A stretch of 64,000 nt of DNA from Candidatus Hydrogenedens sp. (lineage in GTDB: Bacteria; Hydrogenedentota; Hydrogenedentia; Hydrogenedentales; JAEUWI01). The notes beneath the pieces were generated by a model, which was not told the DNA's origin, did not search any database, and saw only the letters and a program-made list of their open reading frames with translations. Position numbers and translations under genes: made by a program. The DNA lies in NCBI GenBank assembly GCA_016125095.1, contig WGMK01000014.1:124001-188000 (forward strand), given 5' to 3'. Within the stretch, counting starts at the first letter, position 1. Each line of letters opens with the position of its first letter. This document shows positions 16,530 to 26,536 of the stretch, piece by piece.

Positions 16530-19500
16530 TCAGGTCCGGGAGATTGTTTCGTCGAGGTTCAACAGGGCGCGGCACGCCGCCACCCAGGCCGCCTGCAACG
16601 CGGAGTCGCTACCTTCTACCGCATATTCGCCAACGAGTACCTTCGCGCGTTCGGCGTCGTTCGCGAGCACCGCCTGCTGCTGTTCAATGAACTTGGCGAA
16701 GGCCGCGCGCTCGGTGTCGTCGGGCACCCGCGAGAGCGCGATTAGAAACGCGCGGTCGAGCCGGGCGTTGTTATCCGGGGCCGATTCTTGCAGCACGCGG
16801 GCCGCCATGGCCTGCGCGGCCACGAAGAATTCGCTGTTGTTCAGCAGCGTGAGGGATTGCAGGGGCGTGTTGGACTGGCTGCGCCGCGGGCAGGTGGTGT
16901 CGCGCGGGGGCATGTCGAAGGTGATGGCGCTGGGATACGGCACGATGCGCTTGATGAAGGTGTACACGCCGCGGCGGAAGCGGTCTTCGCCCTCGCTGGT
17001 GGGCCACACGTTCTTGCCCTCGGTGTAGAGCACCTGAAGCACCTCGGGCGACAGCGGCGGATACACGCTGGGGCCGCCCATCTTGGGCGACAGGAGGCCG
17101 CCGCTGGCCAGGGCGATATCACGCACCACCTCGGCGGGCGCACGGAACCGCGGACCCCGCGACAGCCACTCGTTGCGCGGATCGCGGGCCAGCAGATCCT
17201 CGCTCACGTCGGAGGCCTGCCGATAGGTATTCGAGAGCACAATGAGCCGCAGCAGTTCCTTGCGGCTCCAGCCGCGCCGCATGAATTCCACCGACAGCCA
17301 GTCGAGCAGTTCGGGGTGCGTGGGCGGCGAAGCCATGAGACCGAAGTCCTCGGTCGTTTCCACAATGCCCCGGCCAAAGAGGCCCAGCCATTGCCGGTTT
17401 ACGGCCACGCGCGCCAGCAGGGGGTTTTCCGGCAGCACGAGCCAGCGCGCGAAGGCCAGGCGATTGCGCGGCCACGCGGCGGGGAATTCGTGGAGCACCT
17501 CGGGCGTGGCGGGCTGCACCGGCTCGCGCGGGCTGAGGTATTCGCCGCGGTGGTGCACATGCGTGGCCCGCAGGTCGGCGCGCTCTTCCAGCGCGTAGCT
17601 CGTTGGATACTGCGGCATGGCGGCGCGCATCGCGTCGATAGCCGCATGCTCGCCGGACAACTCCGGCGCGATGGACAAATAGTAGCTGCGGATGCGGCCG
17701 CGCTCGGCATCGGTCCACGTCTCTGCATCGGCCAGCAACAGCGCCTCGACGTCGGCCCGCACGCCTGCGGGTGCCGGGGGCGGGGGCTGCGTGGTGGCGG
17801 ACACCCGGAAGCGGCCGAGCGTATGCTGATGCACGTAGAAGTGCTCGAGCTCGAGGGTGAGCAGCGTACCGCCCTCGAGCAACGGCACCGGCTCGGCCAG
17901 CGGAAACACCGCATAGTGGGCCTTGCCTTGGCCGCCGTTGATCGACCAACCCGTCTCGACCTGCCCGTCGACAGTGAGATCCGCGCCGCGGCCCGCCATC
18001 GCGAACGAGGCGGTGGGCGTGCCGAAGGTAATAGTCTCTGCCGCGTCGGGGTTGCGCCAGGGCGCGATGCGCGCGCGCACCTCGCTCAGGAAGAAATCGC
18101 CCTCGGGCGACATGATGATGCCGCGTCCCGGACCGCCGCCCGGCAGCGACTCGTGGGGCAGCACCTCGAGCCGGAGCGCGGTCACCCCTTCCTGCTCGAT
18201 GCGGAACTGCACGGTGTAGGTGTCGGTGTTCGGATATTCGCCCGACGCGAGAATCGACTCGTCCTCGAGCCGGTTGAGCGTCGCGGTCTTCGCGGATTTG
18301 TAGGCAATCGGATTCAGCACGGTCCAGTCACGCGCGTTGGCGCGGGTGGCCTCGGCCCAGGCGTTAAACTGCTTGGCCTGGTACTGCTCGCGGCGCTCCG
18401 TCTCGGGCAGGTCGGACTTCGGGTAGCCCTGCTGGATGCCCGAGATCCGGAACCGGCCCAGGGTGTGCGCGCCGCCGTGGTCGTGGCGGAGCACCACTTC
18501 GATCTCCGCCGGCTGGTCGAGCACGAGCGGTGTATCGAACCAGAAGCGCGCGGCACGATCGGCGTTCAAACTGCCATCGCCGGTATCGATGGCCCAGGCG
18601 GTCTTCGCGTCGGTATCGATGGTGCCCGCAATGCCATATCCGCCTTGCTCGACATCGGCCTCGGCGCGCGCCAAGGTAAGCCGCTCACGCGCGCCGTCGG
18701 CTTGGAGCAGCGCGGCCGAAACCGTGCTCAAGGCGAAGTTGCCGTTGCCCGCACGGCCAGGACCGCGCGCGGGCAGGGAATCGTGCGTGAGCGCCTCGAG
18801 CTGGAGTCCCTGGTAGGTGCCCGAGGGCAAGGCATAGCGCACGGCGTAGCGGTCGGTATCCGGCGCCGCGCCGCCCGCCAACAGGGAATCGTCGTCCAAT
18901 TTTTCGAGTGTCGCTTCGCCGTTGGTCTCGAAGGTCTGCGGCGCGAGCGGCACATTGTCCGTGCGGAACTCGTCCATGGGGAATACCGAGGCGAAGTTCG
19001 CGATGCGCGCGTCGATGGCTGCCTGCGCCTCGTCCCGCTCACGGGTAATCTCCGGCGACTTCACGTCCATCACGATGTTGTCGGTGTTGTTCAGAAATGC
19101 GAAGAAGGAGTAGTACTCGCGCTGCGACACCGGGTCGTATTTGTGGTCGTGGCATTGCGCGCAGCCAAGCGTCATACCAAGCGCCGCCGTGGCGACGGTG
19201 TTCACGCGGTCGACCATGGCCTCGAAGCGGAATTCCTCCACATCAACGCCGCCTTCCTCGTTGTAGAGGGAATTGCGGAGGAAGCCCGTGGCAATGCGGT
19301 CGTCCTGCTTGGCGCCGGGCAGCAGATCACCCGCGAGCTGTTCCACCAGAAACTGATCGTAGGGCATGTCGCTGTTGTAGGCCTCGATGACCCAGTCGCG
19401 CCACGGCCACACCGAGCGCGGCCGATCCTTCTCATAGCCGTTCGTGTCGGCATAGCGTGCGAGGTCGAGCCAGGCGATGGCCTGCTTCTCGCCGAAGTGC

Positions 19501-20123
19501 GGCGACTCGAGCAGCAAGTCCACCAGCCGCTCGTAGGCATCCGGGCGCGTGTCCGCCTCGAAGGCGCGCACGGCCTCGGGCTCGGGCGGCAGGCCGACCA
19601 GATCGAGATAGAGGCGGCGGATAAGCGTGGCGCGGTCCGCCCCGGGCGAGGGCTCGAGCCCATGCGCGCGCAGCTTTGCCAGCACGAATCCGTCCACCGG
19701 ATTCCGCACCCACGGGTCGGCTTCCAGCGGCACGGCGGCCTGCACGGGCGCGCGATAGGACCAATGCGTCGAGCCGCGTTTGACCGGCTCCGCCATGACG
19801 GCGTCGTCCCATGCGGCGCCCGCGGCAATCCACGATTCGATGGCGGCGATTTGTTCCGGCGTCAGCGGCGCGCCCTTGGGCGGCATGCGCTCGTCCGGGT
19901 CCTGCGTCGAGACCCGCTGATACAGCTCGCTCTCAGCGGCATTGCCCGGGGCAAGCACCTTGCCCTCCGAGACCGCTTCCCAGGTGTGTAACCGCAGGCC
20001 GCCCTTGGATTGCTCGGGACCGTGACACGCTACGCAGCGCTCCTGCAGCACCGGCGCGATCTCGGTCGCGAAGTCCGGGGGCGCCGCGGATACCGTTAGC
20101 GCGAATATCAGACAAGAAATCAT
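16530..20123 (-). CDS. PSCyt1-DUF1549-DUF1553 cytochrome-like exported protein with duplicated inner modules
   Basis: 1197 aa from ATG 20123 (in-frame alternatives at 20141 and a TTG at 20174; none has a strong ribosome site). A short signal leads to a PSCyt1 domain with haem motif CVACH (30-34) and a distal MPP methionine near residue 81. DUF1549 (about 135-365) contains a second CxxCH, CAQCH at 321-325. DUF1553 (about 900-1190) has the NTYRQAS and PRFRAPAEVVRD blocks. Between them lie two similar beta-sandwich modules (about 404-563 and 615-778), each running from LxDxSxLAxGxxPxTDxY to HTLGRFR. It is probably a periplasmic redox-linked enzyme acting with the DUF1501 protein, perhaps on polysaccharide; substrate unknown. 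Confidence 0.9.
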   Translation of the reverse strand: MISCLIFALTVSAAPPDFATEIAPVLQERCVACHGPEQSKGGLRLHTWEAVSEGKVLAPGNAAESELYQRVSTQDPDERMPPKGAPLTPEQIAAIESWIAAGAAWDDAVMAEPVKRGSTHWSYRAPVQAAVPLEADPWVRNPVDGFVLAKLRAHGLEPSPGADRATLIRRLYLDLVGLPPEPEAVRAFEADTRPDAYERLVDLLLESPHFGEKQAIAWLDLARYADTNGYEKDRPRSVWPWRDWVIEAYNSDMPYDQFLVEQLAGDLLPGAKQDDRIATGFLRNSLYNEEGGVDVEEFRFEAMVDRVNTVATAALGMTLGCAQCHDHKYDPVSQREYYSFFAFLNNTDNIVMDVKSPEITRERDEAQAAIDARIANFASVFPMDEFRTDNVPLAPQTFETNGEATLEKLDDDSLLAGGAAPDTDRYAVRYALPSGTYQGLQLEALTHDSLPARGPGRAGNGNFALSTVSAALLQADGARERLTLARAEADVEQGGYGIAGTIDTDAKTAWAIDTGDGSLNADRAARFWFDTPLVLDQPAEIEVVLRHDHGGAHTLGRFRISGIQQGYPKSDLPETERREQYQAKQFNAWAEATRANARDWTVLNPIAYKSAKTATLNRLEDESILASGEYPNTDTYTVQFRIEQEGVTALRLEVLPHESLPGGGPGRGIIMSPEGDFFLSEVRARIAPWRNPDAAETITFGTPTASFAMAGRGADLTVDGQVETGWSINGGQGKAHYAVFPLAEPVPLLEGGTLLTLELEHFYVHQHTLGRFRVSATTQPPPPAPAGVRADVEALLLADAETWTDAERGRIRSYYLSIAPELSGEHAAIDAMRAAMPQYPTSYALEERADLRATHVHHRGEYLSPREPVQPATPEVLHEFPAAWPRNRLAFARWLVLPENPLLARVAVNRQWLGLFGRGIVETTEDFGLMASPPTHPELLDWLSVEFMRRGWSRKELLRLIVLSNTYRQASDVSEDLLARDPRNEWLSRGPRFRAPAEVVRDIALASGGLLSPKMGGPSVYPPLSPEVLQVLYTEGKNVWPTSEGEDRFRRGVYTFIKRIVPYPSAITFDMPPRDTTCPRRSQSNTPLQSLTLLNNSEFFVAAQAMAARVLQESAPDNNARLDRAFLIALSRVPDDTERAAFAKFIEQQQAVLANDAERAKVLVGEYAVEGSDSALQAAWVAACRALLNLDETISRT

Positions 20124-20290
20124 GTTGGCATACCCATCCATGGCCGCAATCGGCCTATCTGGACAGGATAACAAAAGGATGACGCGAATGCAGGTAGGGC
20201 GGCGGGCCCCATACCCATCCGGAATTCAGCGCGGTTCCATTTGCGGCTTGAAGCGCCCGATGCGCGAATGGCGCGCGAGAGGGTTGTTCG

Positions 20291-21175
20291 CTAGCGCTGC
20301 TGCAATCCGAGGGCTCGGCAGACGAGGCTGGTGGAGGGCGATTTGTTGAGCACGTAGAAATGCACGCCGGGGATGCCCTCGTCGAGGAGTTCTTCCACCT
20401 GACGGGCGCAGTGGTAGGCGCCCACGTCGAGCTGGCCGGCCTCGTCGCCCGCTTGGGCCTCGAGGCGTTGCAGCAGCTTGGCAGGCAGCTTCGAGCCGCA
20501 CATCGAGGTGAGGCGCTGCACCTGGCCGAGGCTGATGACCGGCAGCATGCCCGGTACGATCGGCACCGTGATGCCTGCCGCGGCGCACTTGTCGCGCCAG
20601 CGCAGGAAATCCTCGTTGTCGTAGAACAACTGCGTGATAACCGCATCGGCGCCCGCGTCGACCTTCTGCTTGAGAAAGTCCAGGTCGGCCTCGGGGCTGA
20701 CCGCCTCGATGTGGGTCTCCGGATAACCGCCCACGGCGATGCCCAGCGCGGGCTGGATACCCCGCAGGAAGGCCACCAGTTCCGACCCGTAGCGCAGCCC
20801 GCCCTCGACGGCCTGGAACTCCGTCTCGCCCTTCGGGGGATCGCCGCGCAGGGCGACGATATTGCCGACCCCGATCTCGACGGCCTGCGCCACATAGGCC
20901 GCGAGGTCGTCCTGGGTAGCGCCCACGCAGGTGAGGTGTGAGGCGACCGGTACGCCGGGGTATTTCGCCAGGATCTTTTCCAGCACCTCAAGCGTTCGCG
21001 CGCGCGTAGAGCCACCCGCCCCGTAGGTGCAGGTCACATAATCCGGCTGAAAGGCCATGAGCACGTCGAGGTGCTGAAAGAGCCCATCGACGCCCGCGTC
21101 GGACTTCGGCGGGAACAACTCGAAGGACACGGCCAGTTTCCGGTTCGCGTAGATATCTTTGAGCACGGCGCCCAT
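20291..21175 (-). CDS. metF: 5,10-methylenetetrahydrofolate reductase
   Basis: 294 aa, normal for bacterial MetF. A flavoprotein (FAD) TIM barrel that reduces 5,10-methylene-THF to 5-methyl-THF, the methyl donor used by MetH. Key blocks are SFELFPPKSD with the catalytic Glu, VTCTYGAGGS, ALRGDPPKGE for the flavin, and ITQLFYDNEDFLRW for folate. AGGAGG upstream fixes the start. It is divergent from metH across a 166-bp region, so the two enzymes of the same methyl transfer can be controlled together. Confidence 0.96.
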   Translation of the reverse strand: MGAVLKDIYANRKLAVSFELFPPKSDAGVDGLFQHLDVLMAFQPDYVTCTYGAGGSTRARTLEVLEKILAKYPGVPVASHLTCVGATQDDLAAYVAQAVEIGVGNIVALRGDPPKGETEFQAVEGGLRYGSELVAFLRGIQPALGIAVGGYPETHIEAVSPEADLDFLKQKVDAGADAVITQLFYDNEDFLRWRDKCAAAGITVPIVPGMLPVISLGQVQRLTSMCGSKLPAKLLQRLEAQAGDEAGQLDVGAYHCARQVEELLDEGIPGVHFYVLNKSPSTSLVCRALGLQQR

Positions 21176-21263
21176 ACGGCGGCCTCCTGTGGATTTCCGG
21201 GTGGCCGCTATTGTAGCAATGCTCGCCCGTGCAACGCCTATGACGCAGGGCTAGAGCGCCGAC

Positions 21264-21301
21264 AACACCTTGTTGATACACGGGTGACAGCCCGAGGTGT
21301 T
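21264..21301 (+). promoter_or_regulatory. Bulged hairpin in the metF-metH divergent region
   Basis: AACACCT (21264-21270) pairs with AGGTGTT (21295-21301), and inside it CGGG (21281-21284) pairs with CCCG (21291-21294), continuous on the 3' side but with a 10-base bulge on the 5' side. It could be an RNA element in the metH leader, 40 bp before the start, or an operator. It matches no SAM, SAH or cobalamin riboswitch consensus that I can recall. Confidence 0.35.
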
Positions 21302-21341
21302 AGGATCTCCAATGCGCGGTACCATCCGCAGGGAGCGACAC

Positions 21342-24300
21342 ATGCAATTTCTCGAGATGCTGAAAGACCAAGTCATCGTGCTCGACGGCGCGACCGGCAC
21401 CATGATCCAGGGCCTGGATCTGACCGACCGCGATTTCGGCGGGTCGGACTACCGCATGCTTTCCGACCTGCTCACGCTGTCGAAGCCGGAGAGCATGAAG
21501 GACATCCACAAGGCCTTCCTGCGCGCGGGCGCGAACGCCATCGAGACGAACACCTTCGGCGCGTCGCCCATGCGGCTGTACGAATACGACTTCACCGGCA
21601 TCGACGCGAGCACCTTCGTGGGGCTGCCCTCGAACTGCGACCTCGGCCGCTGCACGCACGAGGAAATCGCCTACCTGATGAGCAAGCGCGGCGCGGAAAT
21701 CGCGCGGGAGGCCGTGGCCGAATACCGCGAAGAAGCGGACTACGACGGCCGCCCGCTGTTTGTACTGGGTTCCATCGGTCCGAGCAACCGTGTGCTGTCG
21801 AGCACCAAGGCCGACCTGACCGTCTCGACCTACGAGGCGATCATGGACAACTTCGACTGTCAGGTGCATGGCCTGGTCGATGGCGGCGTCGATGTGCTGC
21901 TCTACGAGACGCAGCAGGACATCCTCGAGCTGAAGGCGGCCATCATGGGCGGACAGCGCGCCATGGCCGCGCTCGGCAAGAAGCTGCCCATCATGGCGCA
22001 GGTGACGGTCGACCAGTTCAGCAAGATGCAGATCTTCAACACCGACATCCATGCCGCGCTCGTGACCATCGAGGGCATCGGCATCGACGTGTTCGGCCTC
22101 AATTGCAGCATCGGTCCCGACCTGATGGAACGCACGGTGGAACGCATTGCGCGCTGCACGGCGCTGCCGATTTCGATCATCCCCAACGCGGGCCTGCCGG
22201 TATCGGTCGAGGGCCGCACGGTGTTCCAGTTCCCGGCGGACGAGTTCGGCAAGTACGCACGCAGGTTCGTCGAGGTCTACGGCGTAAACATCGTCGGCGG
22301 CTGCTGCGGCACGACGCCCGAGTACATCCGCCACGTGGCCGAGAACGTGCGCGGCCTGAAGCCCTCGCCCCGCAAGCACGAGGCGGGCATCTGGGTGTCG
22401 GGTCCGCAGGAGGCCATTCTGCTCGACAGCTCGAAGACGCTCATCAAGATCGGCGAGCGCCTGAACGTCCGCGGCTCGAAGAAGGTGCGCGACGCCATCG
22501 AGAACGAGACCGGTATCGACCACGACGTGCTTGAGGAGGTGGTGCAGGAACAGGTGGCGGGGCTGGGCTGCGAGGTGATCGACGTCTGCATGGACTCGAA
22601 CACCATCAACACCGTCGAGGCGCTCAAGGAAGTCGTGCACGTGCAGACGACCGACTTCAAGGGCGCCATGTGCCTGGACTCCTTCCAGGTCGAGGCGCTG
22701 GAAGAATCCATCAAGCAATACCCCGGCCGCCCGATGGTCAACTCCATTTCGATGGAAGAGGCCTCGCCGGGCGTGCTGAAGATCGATGCGGTCATCGAGG
22801 CGACCAACGCGCACAATCCGCTCTATGTGGGCCTGTGCACCGGACCGAAGGGGCCAGGCGCCACGTGCGAGGAGAAGGTCGACCTCACCACCCAGATCAT
22901 CACGCGCGCGCAGGAGAAGTACGGCGTCTCGATGGACCGCCTGTTCATCGATACCGTGTGCTTCCCGCTGGGTTCCGAACCCGACGAGCGCGTGAACTTC
23001 GCCGTGGAAACGCTGAACGCCATCGAAGAGGTCAAGAAGCGTTTCCCCAAGGTGAACACCACGCTCGGGGTCGGCAACCTCACCAACGGCCTGGCGAAAA
23101 AGCCCTACATGCGCAAGGTGCTGACGTCCGTATTCCTCGACGAGGCCCGCAAGCGCGGCCTCGATTCCGCCATCATCAATCCGGACCACTACGTGTTCGT
23201 GCAGGATCTCGAGCCCGCCGACTACGCGCTCGGCCTGAAGGCCGTGATGCACCGCGACATGGACGCCTTCGCGGAACTCGAGGTGATAGCCGAGGCCAAG
23301 AAGGGCGTCACGGTCGTGCGGCGCACGTCCTACGACGACCTGCCGCTCGAGCAGGCCATCTGCGAAAAGATCAAGGACGGCTTCAAGGAGCGCGTCGGAG
23401 GCTCGTTCGAGTACAAGGGCAAGACCTACGAGTACAAGGACAAGATCGCGATTCAGGTGGCCGAGGCGATGGACCAGCACGAGCCGCTGCCGTTCATCAA
23501 CGAATACCTGATGGGCGCGATGCAGGAACTGGGCGACGGTTTCGGCCGCGGCGAGGTGTCGCTGCCGCATCTGCTCAAGTCCGCCGACGTGATGCGCCAG
23601 GCGATGGGCTTCCTCGAGCAGTACATGCGCAACGAGTCCGGCATCGACATGCACGATCACATCGAATACAAGGGCACGGTCGTGCTCGGCACGGTGTACC
23701 AGGACGTGCATTCCATCGGCAAGGACCTGACCCGCACGCTGCTGGAGAACTACGGCTACCGCGTCATCGATCTCGGCACGATGGTGCCGCTGCAGGAATT
23801 CCTCGACCAGGCGCGCGAGCACAAGGCCGACGCAATCGGCATGTCCGCGCTGCTGGTGCAGACCTCGAACCACATGATTACGGTGTCCAAGATGATGCTG
23901 GAGCAGGGGCTGCGCCTGCCGATACTGATCGGCGGCGCGCCCGTGAGCGACCGGCACGCGGGCTATGTGGCCATGGCGCACACCGAGGACACCGCCGCCA
24001 TGCGCGACGACATCTTCTATTGCCGCACGGCGATGGACGGCGTGAACGTGATGAACACCATCATGGCTCGTGAGGGCCTCGACGCCTTCAAGGTCAAGAA
24101 CCGCGAGCGGATCCTGAGCAAAATCGAGCGGGCCCAGCAGCGCGCCGCCCAGCAGGAAGAACTGATGAACACCCTGCCGCGCCGCGTGGTGGACCTGAGC
24201 GTCCACACGCTGCCGGCCGAACCGCGTTTCGCCTGCAAGGTGGTGGAATATAGCATGGCCGAATTCGCCCCGCTGTTCGACCGCAAGACGTTGTTCTCGT

Positions 24301-24962
24301 TGAACTGGCGTTTCGGCGGCGAGAAGTTGCGCGAGAAGCAGGGGCTGCACAACCCCGAGCTTGAGCGCTTGCTCGAAGAATGGATCGATCGCGCCGACGC
24401 CGAGGGCATGCTGCGCCCGCGCGGCGCCTGCGGCATCTATCCCTGCCAGGCCGAGGGCGACGAGGTCATCGTGTACGATCCGGCGGATTTGTCCAAGGAA
24501 GTCGCGCGCTTCGTCTTCACCACCGTGATTGGCTCCGGGCAGAAAGACCTGATCAACGCGGCGCAGTACGTGTATCCCAAGGATAGCGGCAAGTACGACG
24601 CCGTGGGCATCCAGCTGGCGAGCACGGGTCCACAGGTGGACGAGTTTATTGCGGCGTTCCGCGAGCAGGGCGATTCGGAATCGAACCTGTACCTGCAGGG
24701 GCTTTCCGACCGCATCGCTGAGGACATGGCCGAGCATTTGCACGCGCTCATGCGCGAATGGCTGGGGCTGGCGCCCGACCAGGGCCAGCGCTGGTCGCCC
24801 GGCTACCCCGGCATGCGCGACATCCACCACAACGCCGACATCCACCGGCTGCTCGGCGGCGAGAAGACGCTTGGCGTGAAGCTGACCGACGCGAGCGAGT
24901 TCAGCCCGACCGGCTCGACCGGCGCCGTGGCGATCTTCCACCCCGACGCCCGCTACCAGTAG
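21342..24962 (+). CDS. metH: Cobalamin-dependent methionine synthase
   Basis: 1206 aa from ATG 21342, with GGGAG seven bases upstream. It transfers the methyl of 5-methyl-THF through cobalamin to homocysteine. Four modules in order: homocysteine-binding barrel (about 1-330) with zinc ligands Cys255, Cys321, Cys322; pterin-binding barrel (about 365-625); cobalamin cap and binding domain (about 655-890) with DVHSIG, in which His790 is the lower cobalt ligand; and the reactivation domain (about 900-1206) that binds AdoMet (RWSPGYPG). All key residues match E. coli MetH. It is divergent from metF. A flavodoxin for reactivation is not in the window. Confidence 0.98.
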   Translation: MQFLEMLKDQVIVLDGATGTMIQGLDLTDRDFGGSDYRMLSDLLTLSKPESMKDIHKAFLRAGANAIETNTFGASPMRLYEYDFTGIDASTFVGLPSNCDLGRCTHEEIAYLMSKRGAEIAREAVAEYREEADYDGRPLFVLGSIGPSNRVLSSTKADLTVSTYEAIMDNFDCQVHGLVDGGVDVLLYETQQDILELKAAIMGGQRAMAALGKKLPIMAQVTVDQFSKMQIFNTDIHAALVTIEGIGIDVFGLNCSIGPDLMERTVERIARCTALPISIIPNAGLPVSVEGRTVFQFPADEFGKYARRFVEVYGVNIVGGCCGTTPEYIRHVAENVRGLKPSPRKHEAGIWVSGPQEAILLDSSKTLIKIGERLNVRGSKKVRDAIENETGIDHDVLEEVVQEQVAGLGCEVIDVCMDSNTINTVEALKEVVHVQTTDFKGAMCLDSFQVEALEESIKQYPGRPMVNSISMEEASPGVLKIDAVIEATNAHNPLYVGLCTGPKGPGATCEEKVDLTTQIITRAQEKYGVSMDRLFIDTVCFPLGSEPDERVNFAVETLNAIEEVKKRFPKVNTTLGVGNLTNGLAKKPYMRKVLTSVFLDEARKRGLDSAIINPDHYVFVQDLEPADYALGLKAVMHRDMDAFAELEVIAEAKKGVTVVRRTSYDDLPLEQAICEKIKDGFKERVGGSFEYKGKTYEYKDKIAIQVAEAMDQHEPLPFINEYLMGAMQELGDGFGRGEVSLPHLLKSADVMRQAMGFLEQYMRNESGIDMHDHIEYKGTVVLGTVYQDVHSIGKDLTRTLLENYGYRVIDLGTMVPLQEFLDQAREHKADAIGMSALLVQTSNHMITVSKMMLEQGLRLPILIGGAPVSDRHAGYVAMAHTEDTAAMRDDIFYCRTAMDGVNVMNTIMAREGLDAFKVKNRERILSKIERAQQRAAQQEELMNTLPRRVVDLSVHTLPAEPRFACKVVEYSMAEFAPLFDRKTLFSLNWRFGGEKLREKQGLHNPELERLLEEWIDRADAEGMLRPRGACGIYPCQAEGDEVIVYDPADLSKEVARFVFTTVIGSGQKDLINAAQYVYPKDSGKYDAVGIQLASTGPQVDEFIAAFREQGDSESNLYLQGLSDRIAEDMAEHLHALMREWLGLAPDQGQRWSPGYPGMRDIHHNADIHRLLGGEKTLGVKLTDASEFSPTGSTGAVAIFHPDARYQ

Positions 24963-25025
24963 GGGGGTTTACAACCGGCGCGGCCGTGGCGCACCATGCA
25001 GGCTCCAACGAGCGGAGGACCAGGC

Positions 25026-26399
25026 ATGGAGACGAACGACTACACGCGGCGGGCATTTCTGGCGGCGGCCACCACCACGGCGGCCGCCATCGCGGCGAAC
25101 CGGGTGAACGCGGCCGAGGTGGTGCCGGGTAAGACCTCGCCGAATGAGAAGCTGAACATCGCCGCCATCGGTATCGGCGGCATGGGCGGCAGCAACATCA
25201 AGGCGTGCAGCGGCGAGAACATCGTGGCGCTGTGCGACGTGGACGACGCGAACGCCGCAAAGGTCTTCGCAGACTACCCCGACGCCGCGCGCTACAAGGA
25301 CTTCCGCAAGCTCTTCGACGAGAAGGCCGACGCCTTCGACGCGGTGATTCTCGCCACGCCCGACCACACGCACGCGGTCATCGGCATGACGGCCATCCGC
25401 GCGGGCAAGCACCTCTACTGCCAGAAACCCCTAGCGCACAACCTGCACGAAGTACGCACGATGACCGAGGCCGCCCGCGAGCACGGCGTGCAGACGCAGA
25501 TGGGCAACCAGGGGCACTCGTCCGAGTCCATCCGCAAGGTCTGCGAATGGGTGTGGGACGGCGCGATCGGGCCGATCCGCGAGGTGCATGCCTGGAGCGA
25601 CCGGCCCGTCGGCGGCGACCCGTGGTCCGATTTCCCCATCATGCGGCGGCCGGAAGAAACGCCGCCCGTGCCCGAATCGCTCGACTGGGACCTCTGGCTC
25701 GGCCCGGCGGCGGAACGGCCCTACCACCCGATCTACCACCCGCTCACCTGGCGCGGCTTCCTCGACTTCGGCACGGGGGCGCTCGGCGACATGGGCTGTC
25801 ACATCCTCGATCCCGCGTTCTGGGCGCTCAAGCTCGGCGCGCCGTCCTCCGTGCAGGCGACGGTGTCGCACAACGACCCCGAGGTGGCGAAGGAATGCTT
25901 CCCGCGGGCGTCCATCGTGCGCTACGAATTCCCCGAGCGCGAGGGCATGCCCCCGCTCAAGCTCACCTGGTACGACGGCCGCCTCAAGCCGCCGGTGCCG
26001 CCGGGCATGGACAAGAACTTCGAATACGCCGGCAACGGCGCGATCTTCTTCGGCGAGCGTGGCTACATCATGCACGGCTCGCACGGGGCCGGCGGCGCCT
26101 ACATCCTGCCGCGCGCCGTGGCCCGGGACTACAAGGCGCCCGAGCCGACCATCCCCCGCGTGGAAAGCCGCGAAGGCGCCCACGAAATGGACTGGGTGCG
26201 CGCCTGTAAAGACGGCAAACCCGCCAGTTCGAGCTTCGACTATGGCGGCCCGCTCACCGAAATGGTGCTGCTCGGCATGGCCGCCATCCGCACCCCCGAC
26301 ACCCGCCTCGAATGGGACCGCGACGCCCTCGCCTTTACCAACAACAAGGATGCCAACGCCCTCATCAACCCGCCTTACCGCGCCGGCTGGAATCTGTAA
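25026..26399 (+). CDS. Gfo/Idh/MocA-family oxidoreductase with Tat signal
   Basis: 457 aa from ATG 25026, GGAGG upstream. A twin-arginine leader (YTRRAFLAAATTT, Arg8-Arg9) is followed by an NAD(P)-binding Rossmann fold (AAIGIGGMGGSN), a QKP motif in place of the common EKP (LYCQKPLAHN) and a C-terminal alpha/beta sheet domain. The exported group with this layout is abundant in planctomycete-like genomes and is thought to act on sugars or sugar acids, often with tightly held cofactor. No sugar transporter or hydrolase is adjacent. Family certain, substrate unknown. Confidence 0.92.
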   Translation: METNDYTRRAFLAAATTTAAAIAANRVNAAEVVPGKTSPNEKLNIAAIGIGGMGGSNIKACSGENIVALCDVDDANAAKVFADYPDAARYKDFRKLFDEKADAFDAVILATPDHTHAVIGMTAIRAGKHLYCQKPLAHNLHEVRTMTEAAREHGVQTQMGNQGHSSESIRKVCEWVWDGAIGPIREVHAWSDRPVGGDPWSDFPIMRRPEETPPVPESLDWDLWLGPAAERPYHPIYHPLTWRGFLDFGTGALGDMGCHILDPAFWALKLGAPSSVQATVSHNDPEVAKECFPRASIVRYEFPEREGMPPLKLTWYDGRLKPPVPPGMDKNFEYAGNGAIFFGERGYIMHGSHGAGGAYILPRAVARDYKAPEPTIPRVESREGAHEMDWVRACKDGKPASSSFDYGGPLTEMVLLGMAAIRTPDTRLEWDRDALAFTNNKDANALINPPYRAGWNL

Positions 26400-26462
26400 T
26401 AGCCCGATTATCCGGCGCGGTTAGATAGCCCGGAAACTTCACTCGCGGTTTCAGGATGTATC

Positions 26463-26471
26463 TGTTAGTAT
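26463..26471 (+). promoter_or_regulatory. Extended -10 promoter candidate for tpx
   Basis: TGTTAGTAT in the 137-bp gap upstream of tpx fits the extended -10 form, 65 bp before the start codon. No clear -35. It shares TGnTAGTAT with the element upstream of the HD-GYP regulator. Confidence 0.35.
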
Positions 26472-26536
26472 CGCGGAGACTGGGCGGTGACGCCCGGGCA
26501 ATGGCTGTAAACCGCATACGAACGGAGAATTGGACC

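Noticed and set aside
21176..21341. SAM, SAH or cobalamin riboswitch before metH
   Set aside because: No match to the conserved cores that I can recognise, and the region is too short for a cobalamin riboswitch. Kept only as an unnamed hairpin.
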